From an uncultured Prevotellaceae bacterium (GTDB lineage Bacteria; Bacteroidota; Bacteroidia; Bacteroidales; Bacteroidaceae): 61,557 nt of DNA. Below are positions 22,466 to 32,349 of this stretch, piece by piece. Location of the stretch: assembly GCA_902800435.1 (NCBI GenBank), contig CADCEQ010000009.1, positions 1 through 61,557 of the forward strand, given 5' to 3'. How positions within the stretch are numbered: the stretch's first letter is position 1; each line of letters starts with the position of its first letter. Under the pieces are notes generated by a model. That model worked only from the letters and a program-made list of their open reading frames with translations. It did not search any database and was not told where the DNA came from. Made by a program: the position numbers and the translations under genes.

Positions 22466-23845
22466 TTATTGGTTAGTTTTAGGATATATCACACGGTAGT
22501 TGCCGCTGAGGTGCATGAAGGCGAAGAGGCGCAGCAGACCGTCGTAGTAGGCGTCGAAGTAGCCGTCGTCGAAGGGCTCGTGCTTCATGTTCCAGAGGTG
22601 GTCGACAAACTCGCGGCTCTTGTCGTGGCTGCACAGCAGCGAGGCGGCAGCCGTCGTAGCCACGAGGCCGATGCTGTGGCGCAGCTTGCGGAAGCCGCCG
22701 GCACCGAGAATCTCGTTGCCCTCGGGCACCGTGCCGTCAGGACGGTACTGGTCGAGAAACTTGTCGACGCCCTGCGAGTAGAAGAAGTTCTGAATCTTCT
22801 CGCCATACTGGCGCTGCCACTCGCCGTCGGCACAGCTCCACTCATAGTCGAGGGTGATGTTCATGGGCACGCGCCAGGAGTCGTAGCGGAAGTTGTTGTT
22901 GCCGTTGCGGGGAGGCGCAGCATTCTGCTGCTGTTGCTGGCCCTGTGGCCGGCCGGGGAAGCGGAAACCCTGCATCTCGCTGCCGTCGAACTGGCACTGA
23001 TCGCCGTTGAGGCCCGTCTTCTCGTTGGTACACTTATGCAGGAACTCGCGGCTCTTCTTGGCACAGTCGTACCAGAAGTCGGCGCGCCCGTCGTCGCCCC
23101 ACTTGGCCCATACCTCATAGAAGGCAGGAATGTGGTAGCTGGGGTCGGTGAAGCGCTGGCCGAAGCCGTCGGGGGTGAAGGTGATGAGGCGCGTCTCGGG
23201 GTCGATGAGGTACATCTTCTGCGGTCCCTGTTGCTGCTGGCCGCCACCGAAGCCACCAAAGCCACCGAAGCCCTGACGGGGCTCGGGCGTATACTCCTTG
23301 GGCTGTATGGCATTCAGGATGCGCTGTGCCTCGGCCTTGTAGTTGATGCCGGTATTGTCGCCCCAGCGGTTGGAGGCAAAGATGAGGGCGGTGATGAAGT
23401 AGAGCTCGCCGTCGCTGGCTGCGCCGGCTGAATTCTGCGTGCCGTCGGTGCGGCAGCTCCAGGCGAAGTAGCCCTCGCGCGTTCCACTTTGATGTTGCAT
23501 ATACTTGCGGCTCCAGCGCCAGAGGCGGTCGAAGATGTCCTTCTCGCCGAACTGCACGGCAACCATCAGGCCGTAGGACATGCCCTCGGTGCGGGCGTCG
23601 TGGTTCTTGATGTCGCTGACGTAGCCCATCGTGTCGCCTACCTCGAAGTAGACCTTGTTGGGTCCACGGAAGACGTCGTTGAACACTTCCTTCAACTTGG
23701 CATCGACGTCGGCAGGCTTATAGCCCATCTCGACAAACAGGTTACGATACTGGCGGGTCTCAAAGGCACCCTTGGTCCAGGGCGTCAAGGCCAACATCTC
23801 TACGGTCGCAATCAGCAGAGCGACGGCTGTCAGAAATCTTTTCAT
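22466..23845 (-). CDS. GH8 xylanase / reducing-end xylose-releasing oligoxylanase
   Basis: Start chosen at MKRFLTAVALL (459 residues), which gives a signal peptide; codons upstream run through the promoter. GH8 motifs: the general acid Glu87 in ARTEGMSYGLM, WRWSRKYM, ASDGELYFITALIFASNRWG, and a conserved YDSWRVPMNITLDYEW. GH8 enzymes of Bacteroidota xylan loci release xylose from the reducing end or act as endo-xylanases. Two low-complexity inserts interrupt the domain: GFGGFGGFGGGQQQQ around 200-215 and QGQQQQQNAAPPRNGNNN around 300-320. Both are Gly/Gln/Asn-rich and probably surface loops. First gene of a pair with the lipoprotein carboxylesterase. A TAAATTTG -7 box is visible at the complement of 23869-23876. 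Confidence 0.9.
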   Translation of the reverse strand: MKRFLTAVALLIATVEMLALTPWTKGAFETRQYRNLFVEMGYKPADVDAKLKEVFNDVFRGPNKVYFEVGDTMGYVSDIKNHDARTEGMSYGLMVAVQFGEKDIFDRLWRWSRKYMQHQSGTREGYFAWSCRTDGTQNSAGAASDGELYFITALIFASNRWGDNTGINYKAEAQRILNAIQPKEYTPEPRQGFGGFGGFGGGQQQQGPQKMYLIDPETRLITFTPDGFGQRFTDPSYHIPAFYEVWAKWGDDGRADFWYDCAKKSREFLHKCTNEKTGLNGDQCQFDGSEMQGFRFPGRPQGQQQQQNAAPPRNGNNNFRYDSWRVPMNITLDYEWSCADGEWQRQYGEKIQNFFYSQGVDKFLDQYRPDGTVPEGNEILGAGGFRKLRHSIGLVATTAAASLLCSHDKSREFVDHLWNMKHEPFDDGYFDAYYDGLLRLFAFMHLSGNYRVIYPKTNQ

Positions 23846-23951
23846 AGTTACATAACGAATAGTCGCTGCAAATTTACGAATTAAATGAACACGTGCCATA
23901 CTCTGATGTCTCATAGTTTTTTGGAAATGTAACAATTTGTCGACAATTCTC

Positions 23952-23982
23952 TTGCGCGTTCCGATTTAATTTAGTATCTTTG
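23952..23982 (+). promoter_or_regulatory. promoter for the AKR-CotH-dockerin operon
   Basis: TTG at 23952-23954, a 20-nt spacer, then TATCTTTG at 23975-23982 followed by CCCCC. It lies 32 bp before the aldo/keto reductase start. Confidence 0.75.
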
Positions 23983-24014
23983 CCCCCAAAACTAACCAAA
24001 AGCACGATTGACGA

Positions 24015-25370
24015 ATGGAAAAGAAACAAAATGATATGAGCCGCCGCGAGTTCCTGCGGCGCCTGGGACTGGGAGCCGGCTCGGCTATAGCCATGATGGC
24101 TATGGAGCCGCTGAACGTTCTGGCACAGGACAAGAAGAAGGGCGACAAGAAGAGTGCCGACAACCGCATGACCTACCGCGTGCAGCACGGCTCGGGCGAG
24201 CAGATATCGCTCTTAGGCTTCGGTATGATGCGCCTGCCCAACAATCAGGACGAGGTGAACCAGCTGGTGGACTACGCCATCGAGCACGGCGTGAACTACT
24301 ACGACACAGCCCCGATGTACATGGGCGGTCAGTCGGAGGTGCTGATGGGCAATGCCCTGTCGCGCCACCCGCGCGACAAGTACTTCGTGGCCACGAAGAT
24401 GTCGAACCAGAACCGCCGCTCATGGACGTTCGAGGCGTCGAAGGCCATGTACGAGCAGTCGATGGAGAAGCTGAAGGTCGACCACATCGACTACTACCTG
24501 CTTCACGGCATCGGCGGCGGCATGGACTCGCTGAAGGGGCGCTTCCTTGACAACGGCGTGCTGGAGTTCCTGCTGAAGGAGCGCGAGGCAGGCCGCATCA
24601 AGCACCTCGGTTTCTCGTACCACGGCGACGTGCGCGACTTCGACTGGCTGCTCGACCACCAGGACGACTACCACTGGGACTTCTGCCAGATTCAGATGAA
24701 CTTCCTCGACTGGCGCCACGCCTCAATGCGCGGCGGACGGCGCTCGGATGCCGATGCCGAATACCTGTACGACAAGGCCATGAAGACTGGCGTGCAGTGC
24801 GTCATCATGGAACCGCTGCGCGGCGGTGCCTTCGGGCGCATGGCTCAGGAGCTGGCCGACCAGATGAAAGCCGTACACCCCGACGACAGCACGGCGCGCT
24901 GGGCCTTCCGCTGGGTGGGCTCCTACCCCAACGTGTTGACCATCCTGAGCGGTATGAACCGCATGGACCATCTGGAGGAGAACGTGAAGACCTTCTCGCC
25001 AATCGACCCGTGTACGGAGGCCGAGAACCTGCTGCTGGCAAAGATTGCCGACCAGATGTCGGGCTTCCCCACCATACCGTGTACGACGTGCGAGTACTGC
25101 ATGCCGTGCCCCTACGGTGTGAACATCCCCGCCAACTTCGCTTACTACAACGAGGCCGTCAACAGCCACGTGCTGCCACTGCCCGACAAGTCGGCTGCCG
25201 ACTACGCCGAGCGTAAGCAGAAGTTCACCGAGGGCTACCAAAAGGCACTGGCCGACGAGAAGACGTGGGCCTACAAGTGCCAGGACTGCGAGGAGTGCCT
25301 GTCGAAGTGTCCGCAGCAGATACGCATCCCCAACCAGCTGGCCCGCATCGTCGAAACCTTACGAAAATAA
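24015..25370 (+). CDS. Tat-exported aldo/keto reductase with C-terminal 4Fe-4S motifs
   Basis: This 451-residue protein begins with a twin-arginine signal (SRREFLRRLGLGAGSA, residues 8-24). The AKR barrel follows: LGFGMMRLP, the catalytic Asp-Tyr context NYYDTAPMYMGGQSE, FVATKMS, and DYYLLHGI with the His. A C-terminal ferredoxin-like part carries CTTCEYCMPCPYG (about 355-367) and CQDCEECLSKCPQ (about 420-432). This AKR plus Fe-S layout is common in Bacteroidota, where the electron donor and substrate are mostly unknown. Tat export fits a protein folded with its cofactor before transport. It is first in an operon, 10 bp before the CotH gene. Confidence 0.92.
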   Translation: MEKKQNDMSRREFLRRLGLGAGSAIAMMAMEPLNVLAQDKKKGDKKSADNRMTYRVQHGSGEQISLLGFGMMRLPNNQDEVNQLVDYAIEHGVNYYDTAPMYMGGQSEVLMGNALSRHPRDKYFVATKMSNQNRRSWTFEASKAMYEQSMEKLKVDHIDYYLLHGIGGGMDSLKGRFLDNGVLEFLLKEREAGRIKHLGFSYHGDVRDFDWLLDHQDDYHWDFCQIQMNFLDWRHASMRGGRRSDADAEYLYDKAMKTGVQCVIMEPLRGGAFGRMAQELADQMKAVHPDDSTARWAFRWVGSYPNVLTILSGMNRMDHLEENVKTFSPIDPCTEAENLLLAKIADQMSGFPTIPCTTCEYCMPCPYGVNIPANFAYYNEAVNSHVLPLPDKSAADYAERKQKFTEGYQKALADEKTWAYKCQDCEECLSKCPQQIRIPNQLARIVETLRK

Positions 25371-25380
25371 CACTTCAATA

Positions 25381-28300
25381 ATGTTCAAGAACTACAGACT
25401 AACTATGTGGCTGGTTGCGATGCTGATGCTCTGTGCAACAGCAACAACCGAAGCCACTGCAGCGGCGTGGACTGACGTCACAAGCCGCTTCATCACGAAT
25501 CCGAATTTCGACAATGCCGACGGCTGGGACTGGCAGACGAGCACAGGCACGGCGGGCATCGACAAAGGAAACGCCCGCTTCTACAGCGGCAGCTTTGACT
25601 TCCACCAGACGCTCAGCAACCTGCCTAAAGGCCATTACCGTCTGAGCGTGCAATCATTCTACCGCGACGGTGGGAATGACGAGGCGTGGAGAGCGCACCA
25701 GAACAATGCGGAAAGTCTCGATGCCTATCTATATGCCGGCAACAACGAGCAGCAACTGGTGAGCATCTTCGCGGAGTCGCTCGACTACAATGCTGCCGGA
25801 AGGTGCTGGACGCCCGACAACGTGAGATACTACCCCGACGGCCGCGATGCTGCAGGCATTGCCATCAACGACGGCGGGCTGTACCAGAACACGATGGAAT
25901 TCGACCTCCAGGCAAAAGGAGACGTCACGATTGGCATCAGGTGCAACGTGAACAAGAATGCCAACTACTGCGTCATCGATAACTTCAAGCTGGAGTACGA
26001 CGGCGACCCCGACGCCATCGTCACCGACGGTTGGGCCGACGTGACCAAATATCTCATCAAGAGTCCTGCCTTCGATGGTAACTCTGCTGATGGCTGGCAG
26101 TGGGAGAACAACGGCAATTGCAACATCCGCGTGGAGAGTATGGAGTTCTGGCAGTCGCGGTTCCACCTTTGGCAGAACCTGACAGGATTGCCCCAAGGCC
26201 ACTACCGCCTGTCGGTGCAGAGCTTCTTCCGCCAAGGGAATAACAATAACTCATACAATGCTCACCAGGACGGCACGGAGAACATCACTGCCTATATGTA
26301 TGCAGGCAACAAGCAACAGACACTGGTCAGCGCCTACAGCTACGAGCTGCCCAGCTATACTGACGGCTGCTGGACGTACCGGTCTGGAAACGGATGGAAC
26401 AGCGTAACCCGCTACTTTCCCAACTCGATGGAGAGCGCCGCCGTGGCCTTTGCCAATGATGCTTACTGGAACACGATGGAGTTTGACACCGACGGCGACA
26501 TTACCATCGGACTACGTAATGACAACTGGGCCAGTGACAACTGGTGTATCTTCGACAATTTCCGCCTGGAGTACCAAGTCAAGACGAAGGCCACGTCCAT
26601 CAGCATCAGCCTCCCTGCGACTGAGATTATGGCCGGAGAGAGCGTCAAGGCAACAGTCAACATTCAGCCTGCCAATACCTTAAGATGGGCCAAGTGGACG
26701 TCGAGCGACGAGACTGTGGCAACCGTCAGCGACGATGGCACGGTGACTGGCGTCAACCCGGGAACGGTTACCATCACCGCCAAGACCATCGACGGCTCGA
26801 GCCTCAGCAGTTCGGCAACCATCAGAGTAGCCGTCAACCCGCCCACTGCCGAGTCGCTCATAATCAACGAGATCATGGCGTCGAATATCGACGAATTTAT
26901 AAGCCCCGCCTTCAACTTCGACGGTTGGGTGGAGCTGTATAACCCTTCGTCAACATCCGTCACATTGGGTGGCTGTTACGTATCGACCGACATGCAGAAC
27001 CTGAAGGCTTGGCAACTACCCGCCAACTTCGGCGCTCTGCCTGCTGGCGGCTATGCTGTTGTGTGGTTCGACTCCAACGACATTGCGCCGCAGAATGCGC
27101 CCTTCAAGCTCGACATTGACGGCGGCGCTGTCTACATCAGCGACCAGGACGGCAACCTCATAGCCCAGCAGACCTACCCTGCATCGATAGAGCGCATCAG
27201 CTATGCACGCACCACCGACGGCGGCAGCACCTGGGGACTGGCCGCTCAAGCCACACCTGGCAGCAGCAACACGGCATCAGACTTCGCCACCGACCAGTTG
27301 GAGGCACCTGTCGTCGATCAGCCCTCGCAGTTGTTCGAAGGTTCGCTGGCGGTCAGCGTCGACATTCCTTACGGCTGTACGCTTCGCTACACCACCGACG
27401 GCAAACTGCCCACGATGAACTACGGCGAGACAAGCACTGACGGACAGTTCAACATCGACTGGACCACAACCCTGCGCCTGCGTCTGTTCCGAGACGGCTG
27501 GTTGCCCTCGCGCGTCACCTCGCGTTCCTATATTTATAAGGATAAGGACTACACGCTGCCTGTAGTATCGGTGGTCACCGACCCCGACTTCATCTACAGC
27601 ACGGAAATCGGTGTCTTCTCCATCGGTCCCAACGGCAGACCCGGCAACGGCAGGGACGACAAATGCAACTGGAACATGAACTGGGAGCGCCCCGTGAACT
27701 TCTCATACCTAAACAGCGACGGTCAGCAGGTGCTCAATCAGGACGCCGACCTCGAGATGTGCGGCGGCTGGAGCCGTGCGTGGACGCCCCACTCCTTCAA
27801 ACTGAAAGGCACAAAGGAGATGGGCGGCGTGAAGTACTTGCCCTACTCGTTCTTTGAACAGAAACCATATATCCGTAACCGCACCCTGCAGATTCGCAAT
27901 GGCGGCAACGACAATAACGGGCGCTTCATCGACCCCGCCATTCAGTATATGGTTGAAACTTCGGGGTTCAACGTCGACTGTCAGAGTTATCAGCCCGTAC
28001 ACGAATTCATCAACGGCCAATACATCGGCGTGCTGAACGTGCGCGAACCAAACAACAAGCATTTCGTCGACGCCAACTACGGCTGGGATGACGACGAGAT
28101 TGACCAGTTCGAGATGTCCCCCGACTCGGGCTACGTGCAGAAGTGCGGAACACCCGACGCCTTTATCCATCTTGTGGACGACCTGTCGCCCGATGCCGCC
28201 AATGCTGCCACCTACGCCGAGATTGAAAAACTGCTCGACATCGACGAGTTTATCAATTACATGGCCACAGAGTTCTACCTCGGCAGCACAGACTGGCCGC

Positions 28301-30582
28301 AGAACAACGTTAAGGGCTTCCGCAACCGTCAGGACGGCAAATTCCGTTTCGTGCTGTTTGACATCGACTTCGCCTTCAACACGAACAGTCCGTTCAACAC
28401 GTTTATGAACAAGGAAATCTATACCTTCGACCAGCTGCGCCCGGCATCGCTGGGCCGCATCACTGAGCAGATTCGCCTTGTGACGCTGTTCAAGAACCTG
28501 CTGCAGAACACCAATTTCCGCAAGCAGTTCATTGATGCTTTCTGCCTTGTAGGCGGCAGTGTGCTCGAGGCTTCACGTGCTGAAGAGATTGCCAACCAGC
28601 TGCAGGAGGTCGTCAGCGGTCCAATGGATTTAGAAGGCAGGTACTGGGACTTGAACAACTCGGCCAACAAAGTCAGAAACGGATTGGGCAGCCGTCTGGG
28701 CAACGCCATTAATTACCTGAAGAATTTCGGTCAGATGCAGCTGTCGGGTGTCAATCAGATTACCGCCAACTTCTCGGCAAACATTGGAGAAGCCAAGATT
28801 CAGCTGAACGGCCAAGACGTGCCCACGGCCAGCTTCAACGGCACGCTCTTCGCTCCCGCCGTACTCAAGGCTTCGGCTCCAGAGGGTTACATCTTCAAGG
28901 GCTGGAAGAACCGCAGCGGCTCCATTGTCAGCACCAAGGAGGAATACGACATTTCGAACCAGAGCAACGTCGAACTGATCGCCACCTACGAAAAGCTGGC
29001 GGACGACCGTGAGCTGCTCGAAGCCATCGCCATGCCCATTAAGGTGAACGAGGTGAACGCCGCCGGCACTGTCTACCTCGGTGAGACGTGGAAACGCTCC
29101 GACTGGTTGGAACTCTATAACACCACCGACACAGAGCTCGACGTGAAAGGCCTCTACCTGAGCGACGACAGCGACCAGCCGCTGAAATACCAGATTCAGC
29201 AAAGCGTGAAGATTCCTGCAAAAGGTCACCTCGTGGTCTGGGCCGACGGACTGGGCGCAAATGCCCTTGGCGGCCAGGCCCGTCAGATTCATACCAGTTT
29301 CAAACTGAGCAACAAGGCCGGACAACAGGTGTTCGCCGTCAGTAGTGCGGAGTTCGTTGAGAAGAACGCCGGCTACTTCAACAAGCACCCGGAAATGAAG
29401 ACGTTTGTCGATGGACTGACCTACACAGCACACAGCGGCCAGCAGACCGTAGGGCGCTACCCCGACGGTGGTAGCCGGTTCTTCCTGATGGAGCACCCCA
29501 CCATCGAACGTACTAACACCGTGACCACTGCCGACAAGTTAACAGGAATAGACCAGAACCGAATGTCGCTGCTGTCAGAGGAGTTCACCATGCAGTTAGC
29601 AAAGGGCTGGAACTGGACATCACACTGTCTGGCTAACCCAATCAAGCCCGCCAGTCTGTCGGCAAAGGCGGCACGCATCGTCGGCCAACAACAGGAGTGC
29701 ATCCGTACAACGCAGGGAATGACAGGTACGCTGACCTCGCTCGACGCAGGACGTCTGTATAAGGTACTAATGGATGAGGCCGACTCATACACTGCCACCG
29801 ACATATTCTGCCAGCCAACGCTACCTATCACCCTGTTGCCGGGCTGGAACTGGGTGGGTTACCCCGTCAGCGGCACGCAGACACTGGCTGAAGCTCTGGC
29901 CGACTTCTCAGCTGAGGAGGGTGACCAACTTGTAGGGCAGGATGGATTTGCCACCTACACCGCCAACGGTTGGAAGGGCAGCCTCTCGTCGCTGGAGACG
30001 GGACTAGGCTATATGCTCTACACCCGTCAGGCAAAGACGCTGACGTTCACCGCACCGGCTCAAACCCTGAACTTCAGCCGCGCCAACGTCCGTGGCAAGA
30101 CTGCCATTGACTACGGTGTCAACAAATACGCTTATCCTAACGTAATGGGCATCATCGGAACGCTGGAGTGGCAGAACCAGCCCGTGGAGACCGGACGCTT
30201 CACGCTGTTAGCCTATAGTGGCGATGAGTGTCGCGGCGTCGGACAATGGGTAGACGACCAAGTGTTCCTGACAACCTACGGTGACGGTGGCGAACTGCTT
30301 AATTTCTATGCTAAGGACGAGGAAGACGGTACGGTCTATCACGTCAACGATAACGCCAACGTATTTACAGCTGGTGTCTTCGGTACCATTCAGGCACCCC
30401 GCCTCTTTAACATCGGCGACTCTGAAGCTGTCAGCATCGACTTCACCACGACTGGCAATAAGGTTGAGGGTTATTACAACCTCGGAGGCATGCGCGTGAC
30501 AAACCACGCTGCTGCACTGCCGAGAGGTGTCTACATTGTGAAGATGAGCGACGGCTCGCACCGTAAAATCTATGTAAAGTAA
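25381..30582 (+). CDS. giant secreted CotH-kinase family protein
   Basis: This 1733-residue protein has a signal peptide to about residue 28. In order: two homologous beta-sandwich repeats (about 30-210 and 215-400, each with GHYRLSVQSFxR and FDNFxLEY, probably carbohydrate-binding); a Big_2 Ig-like domain (400-485); a lamin-tail domain (490-635, LIINEIMASN); a chitobiase-C-terminal-like segment (640-720, LRYTTDGKLPTM); a CotH domain (about 760-1125) with FKLKGTKE, RNRTLQIRNGGND and FVLFDIDFAF; a GWKN-type repeat; a second lamin-tail domain (1218-1330); a C-terminal region with two GWNW motifs; and the tail YYNLGGMRV ... RGVYIVKMSDG. CotH domains phosphorylate spore-coat protein in Bacillus, but the role in Bacteroidota is unknown. 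Operon partner of the dockerin protein 5 bp downstream. Confidence 0.88.
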   Translation: MFKNYRLTMWLVAMLMLCATATTEATAAAWTDVTSRFITNPNFDNADGWDWQTSTGTAGIDKGNARFYSGSFDFHQTLSNLPKGHYRLSVQSFYRDGGNDEAWRAHQNNAESLDAYLYAGNNEQQLVSIFAESLDYNAAGRCWTPDNVRYYPDGRDAAGIAINDGGLYQNTMEFDLQAKGDVTIGIRCNVNKNANYCVIDNFKLEYDGDPDAIVTDGWADVTKYLIKSPAFDGNSADGWQWENNGNCNIRVESMEFWQSRFHLWQNLTGLPQGHYRLSVQSFFRQGNNNNSYNAHQDGTENITAYMYAGNKQQTLVSAYSYELPSYTDGCWTYRSGNGWNSVTRYFPNSMESAAVAFANDAYWNTMEFDTDGDITIGLRNDNWASDNWCIFDNFRLEYQVKTKATSISISLPATEIMAGESVKATVNIQPANTLRWAKWTSSDETVATVSDDGTVTGVNPGTVTITAKTIDGSSLSSSATIRVAVNPPTAESLIINEIMASNIDEFISPAFNFDGWVELYNPSSTSVTLGGCYVSTDMQNLKAWQLPANFGALPAGGYAVVWFDSNDIAPQNAPFKLDIDGGAVYISDQDGNLIAQQTYPASIERISYARTTDGGSTWGLAAQATPGSSNTASDFATDQLEAPVVDQPSQLFEGSLAVSVDIPYGCTLRYTTDGKLPTMNYGETSTDGQFNIDWTTTLRLRLFRDGWLPSRVTSRSYIYKDKDYTLPVVSVVTDPDFIYSTEIGVFSIGPNGRPGNGRDDKCNWNMNWERPVNFSYLNSDGQQVLNQDADLEMCGGWSRAWTPHSFKLKGTKEMGGVKYLPYSFFEQKPYIRNRTLQIRNGGNDNNGRFIDPAIQYMVETSGFNVDCQSYQPVHEFINGQYIGVLNVREPNNKHFVDANYGWDDDEIDQFEMSPDSGYVQKCGTPDAFIHLVDDLSPDAANAATYAEIEKLLDIDEFINYMATEFYLGSTDWPQNNVKGFRNRQDGKFRFVLFDIDFAFNTNSPFNTFMNKEIYTFDQLRPASLGRITEQIRLVTLFKNLLQNTNFRKQFIDAFCLVGGSVLEASRAEEIANQLQEVVSGPMDLEGRYWDLNNSANKVRNGLGSRLGNAINYLKNFGQMQLSGVNQITANFSANIGEAKIQLNGQDVPTASFNGTLFAPAVLKASAPEGYIFKGWKNRSGSIVSTKEEYDISNQSNVELIATYEKLADDRELLEAIAMPIKVNEVNAAGTVYLGETWKRSDWLELYNTTDTELDVKGLYLSDDSDQPLKYQIQQSVKIPAKGHLVVWADGLGANALGGQARQIHTSFKLSNKAGQQVFAVSSAEFVEKNAGYFNKHPEMKTFVDGLTYTAHSGQQTVGRYPDGGSRFFLMEHPTIERTNTVTTADKLTGIDQNRMSLLSEEFTMQLAKGWNWTSHCLANPIKPASLSAKAARIVGQQQECIRTTQGMTGTLTSLDAGRLYKVLMDEADSYTATDIFCQPTLPITLLPGWNWVGYPVSGTQTLAEALADFSAEEGDQLVGQDGFATYTANGWKGSLSSLETGLGYMLYTRQAKTLTFTAPAQTLNFSRANVRGKTAIDYGVNKYAYPNVMGIIGTLEWQNQPVETGRFTLLAYSGDECRGVGQWVDDQVFLTTYGDGGELLNFYAKDEEDGTVYHVNDNANVFTAGVFGTIQAPRLFNIGDSEAVSIDFTTTGNKVEGYYNLGGMRVTNHAAALPRGVYIVKMSDGSHRKIYVK

Positions 30583-30587
30583 GAAGT

Positions 30588-32258
30588 ATGAGAAGACTTT
30601 CGACTGCATTTCTGCTTTTGTTTGCGCTTGGGTTGAGTGCCCAATCGCCCATAGATATCAAATGGAGCGGAACTGCCGCTAGCGTCAACATTCCCCCAGA
30701 CATTACTGGGGTGACAGCTACAGTAGAAGGGGCAAACGTCAGCATCACCTCTACCAATACCGATGCCGAGTATACCTACCGACTCAGCGGTAGTAGTACT
30801 GACGGCTCGCTAACCATATACGGCGACTACAAGCTGACGCTACAATTGGCCGGACTCAGTCTGACAAACGCCCACGGTGGTGCTGCTATTGACGTGGAGT
30901 GCGGCAAGCGCATCGCCGTAGAACTGGTCAAGGGAACGCGCAACACGCTGGCCGACGCAGACAAAGGCAGCCAGAAGGCAGCCCTCTACTTCAAAGGTCA
31001 TGCCGAGTTTGAAGACCACGGCACGCTCAACGTCACAGGGCGTCTGAAGCACGCCATCTGCGCCAAGGAGTACATCGAGCTGAAAGCTTCGACGGGTACC
31101 ATCAACGTGCTTGGGGCTGTCAGTGACGGCATTCACTGCGGCAAGGGCAAGGTAAACAACGAGCACAACTATTTCTTGATGCGGGGCGGCAATGTGAACA
31201 TCCTGAACGTGAGCGGCGACGGCATCGACAGCGATGACTACGGCACCGTCAACATCGAAGGCGGCTCCATCAGCATCAATACCACCGACGGGGCTACAGC
31301 CCTGAAAGCCGACAGTCTGCTCAACATCAGTGGCGGTAAAGTGAACATCTCAGTCACTGGAGATGACAGCGAGGGACTTCGTTCACGCTACCGCACAACC
31401 ATCAGCGGCGGCCACACAGACATCATCGTTACCGGCAACGGCTCGAAGGCCATCAAGGGCAAGCGCTACGAGGAAGAGGCCACCGTACTCGAAGGCGGCT
31501 ATGTCGACATTAGCGGTGGCGAGGTCAACATCCATGTGCTGGGCGGCAACCTAAAGGATCCGGCCACAGGCGACATCAGCAAATGTATGGGCATAAGCGT
31601 TGATGCCGACTACCAGCAGACGGGCGGTATGGTCAATATCACCGCCCTCGGCCCCGAGACCTATACCTACAACGTAAAAGGTAACGAAAGTCGCGACGGC
31701 GGCACGCTCAACGCTGTCAGCACGCCGTGGGCACTGAACCCAGCTGAACTCCAGTACGACATGTCGGTTTATATTGTCGTCAAGAAGTCTGGAACTGCTT
31801 ACACAGACTACACCGGCAAGGCTGTCGGTGCCTTCATCGGAACGCAGTGCGTGGGCTATGCCGTCTTTCCTGAGGGCACAGGCTACGGCATCATGCGTCT
31901 CTACAGCGACAAGGCCATTGGTAGCGAGACGATGAGTTTTAGACTTAACGACAATGGTGCCGAATACAAACTTACTACTCCTCAAACCGTCACTTTTACA
32001 GCACAGGCTGCTATCGGCACGCCTGAGGCGCCCATCGTGTTGAATTGTCCAGCCTATGAACTCGGCGATGTTAACCATGACAAGGCAGTTGACAATCTGG
32101 ACGTCGAGTGCCTGGCCTGTAAACTCGTAGGCAAGATACACACAACGACTTTCAACTCTGCCCAGGCCGACGTCGATGGTGATGGTATTATTGCTATCGC
32201 CGACCTGACAAGGATTGTCAGAATCATACAGAAAAGGCAGGAAATGCAAGGAATGTAA
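30588..32258 (+). CDS. beta-helix carbohydrate-binding protein (Cthe_2159-like) with dockerin
   Basis: This 556-residue secreted protein has a signal ending LSAQ. Residues about 40-390 form a repetitive parallel beta-helix (repeated NISGG, NIxVxGD, DGIDSDDYGTV and the like), as in the Cthe_2159/DUF4353 family, whose founding member binds polygalacturonic acid. Residues about 490-550 match a type I dockerin: two Ca-binding loops, GDVNHDKAVDNLD and ADVDGDGIIAIAD, each followed by a helix. CotH next to this family recurs in Clostridia, often with VTC and DUF4956 genes, which are absent here. No cohesin is visible in the window. Likely a surface or secreted pectin-binding protein; the dockerin partner is unknown. 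Confidence 0.85.
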   Translation: MRRLSTAFLLLFALGLSAQSPIDIKWSGTAASVNIPPDITGVTATVEGANVSITSTNTDAEYTYRLSGSSTDGSLTIYGDYKLTLQLAGLSLTNAHGGAAIDVECGKRIAVELVKGTRNTLADADKGSQKAALYFKGHAEFEDHGTLNVTGRLKHAICAKEYIELKASTGTINVLGAVSDGIHCGKGKVNNEHNYFLMRGGNVNILNVSGDGIDSDDYGTVNIEGGSISINTTDGATALKADSLLNISGGKVNISVTGDDSEGLRSRYRTTISGGHTDIIVTGNGSKAIKGKRYEEEATVLEGGYVDISGGEVNIHVLGGNLKDPATGDISKCMGISVDADYQQTGGMVNITALGPETYTYNVKGNESRDGGTLNAVSTPWALNPAELQYDMSVYIVVKKSGTAYTDYTGKAVGAFIGTQCVGYAVFPEGTGYGIMRLYSDKAIGSETMSFRLNDNGAEYKLTTPQTVTFTAQAAIGTPEAPIVLNCPAYELGDVNHDKAVDNLDVECLACKLVGKIHTTTFNSAQADVDGDGIIAIADLTRIVRIIQKRQEMQGM

Positions 32259-32286
32259 CTTTTCCGATAAAAAAAGTGGCAAAAAG

Positions 32287-32317
32287 TTTGCGGATTAAAA
32301 GAAAATGTGTAATTTTG
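32287..32317 (+). promoter_or_regulatory. trp operon promoter
   Basis: TTTG at 32287-32290, a 19-nt spacer, then TAATTTTG at 32310-32317. It is the only good promoter match ahead of the leader peptide, and it starts 29 bp after the stop of the dockerin gene. Confidence 0.8.
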
Positions 32318-32349
32318 CAGCCGAAAAGGAATAAAAACCAAGCAACAAC

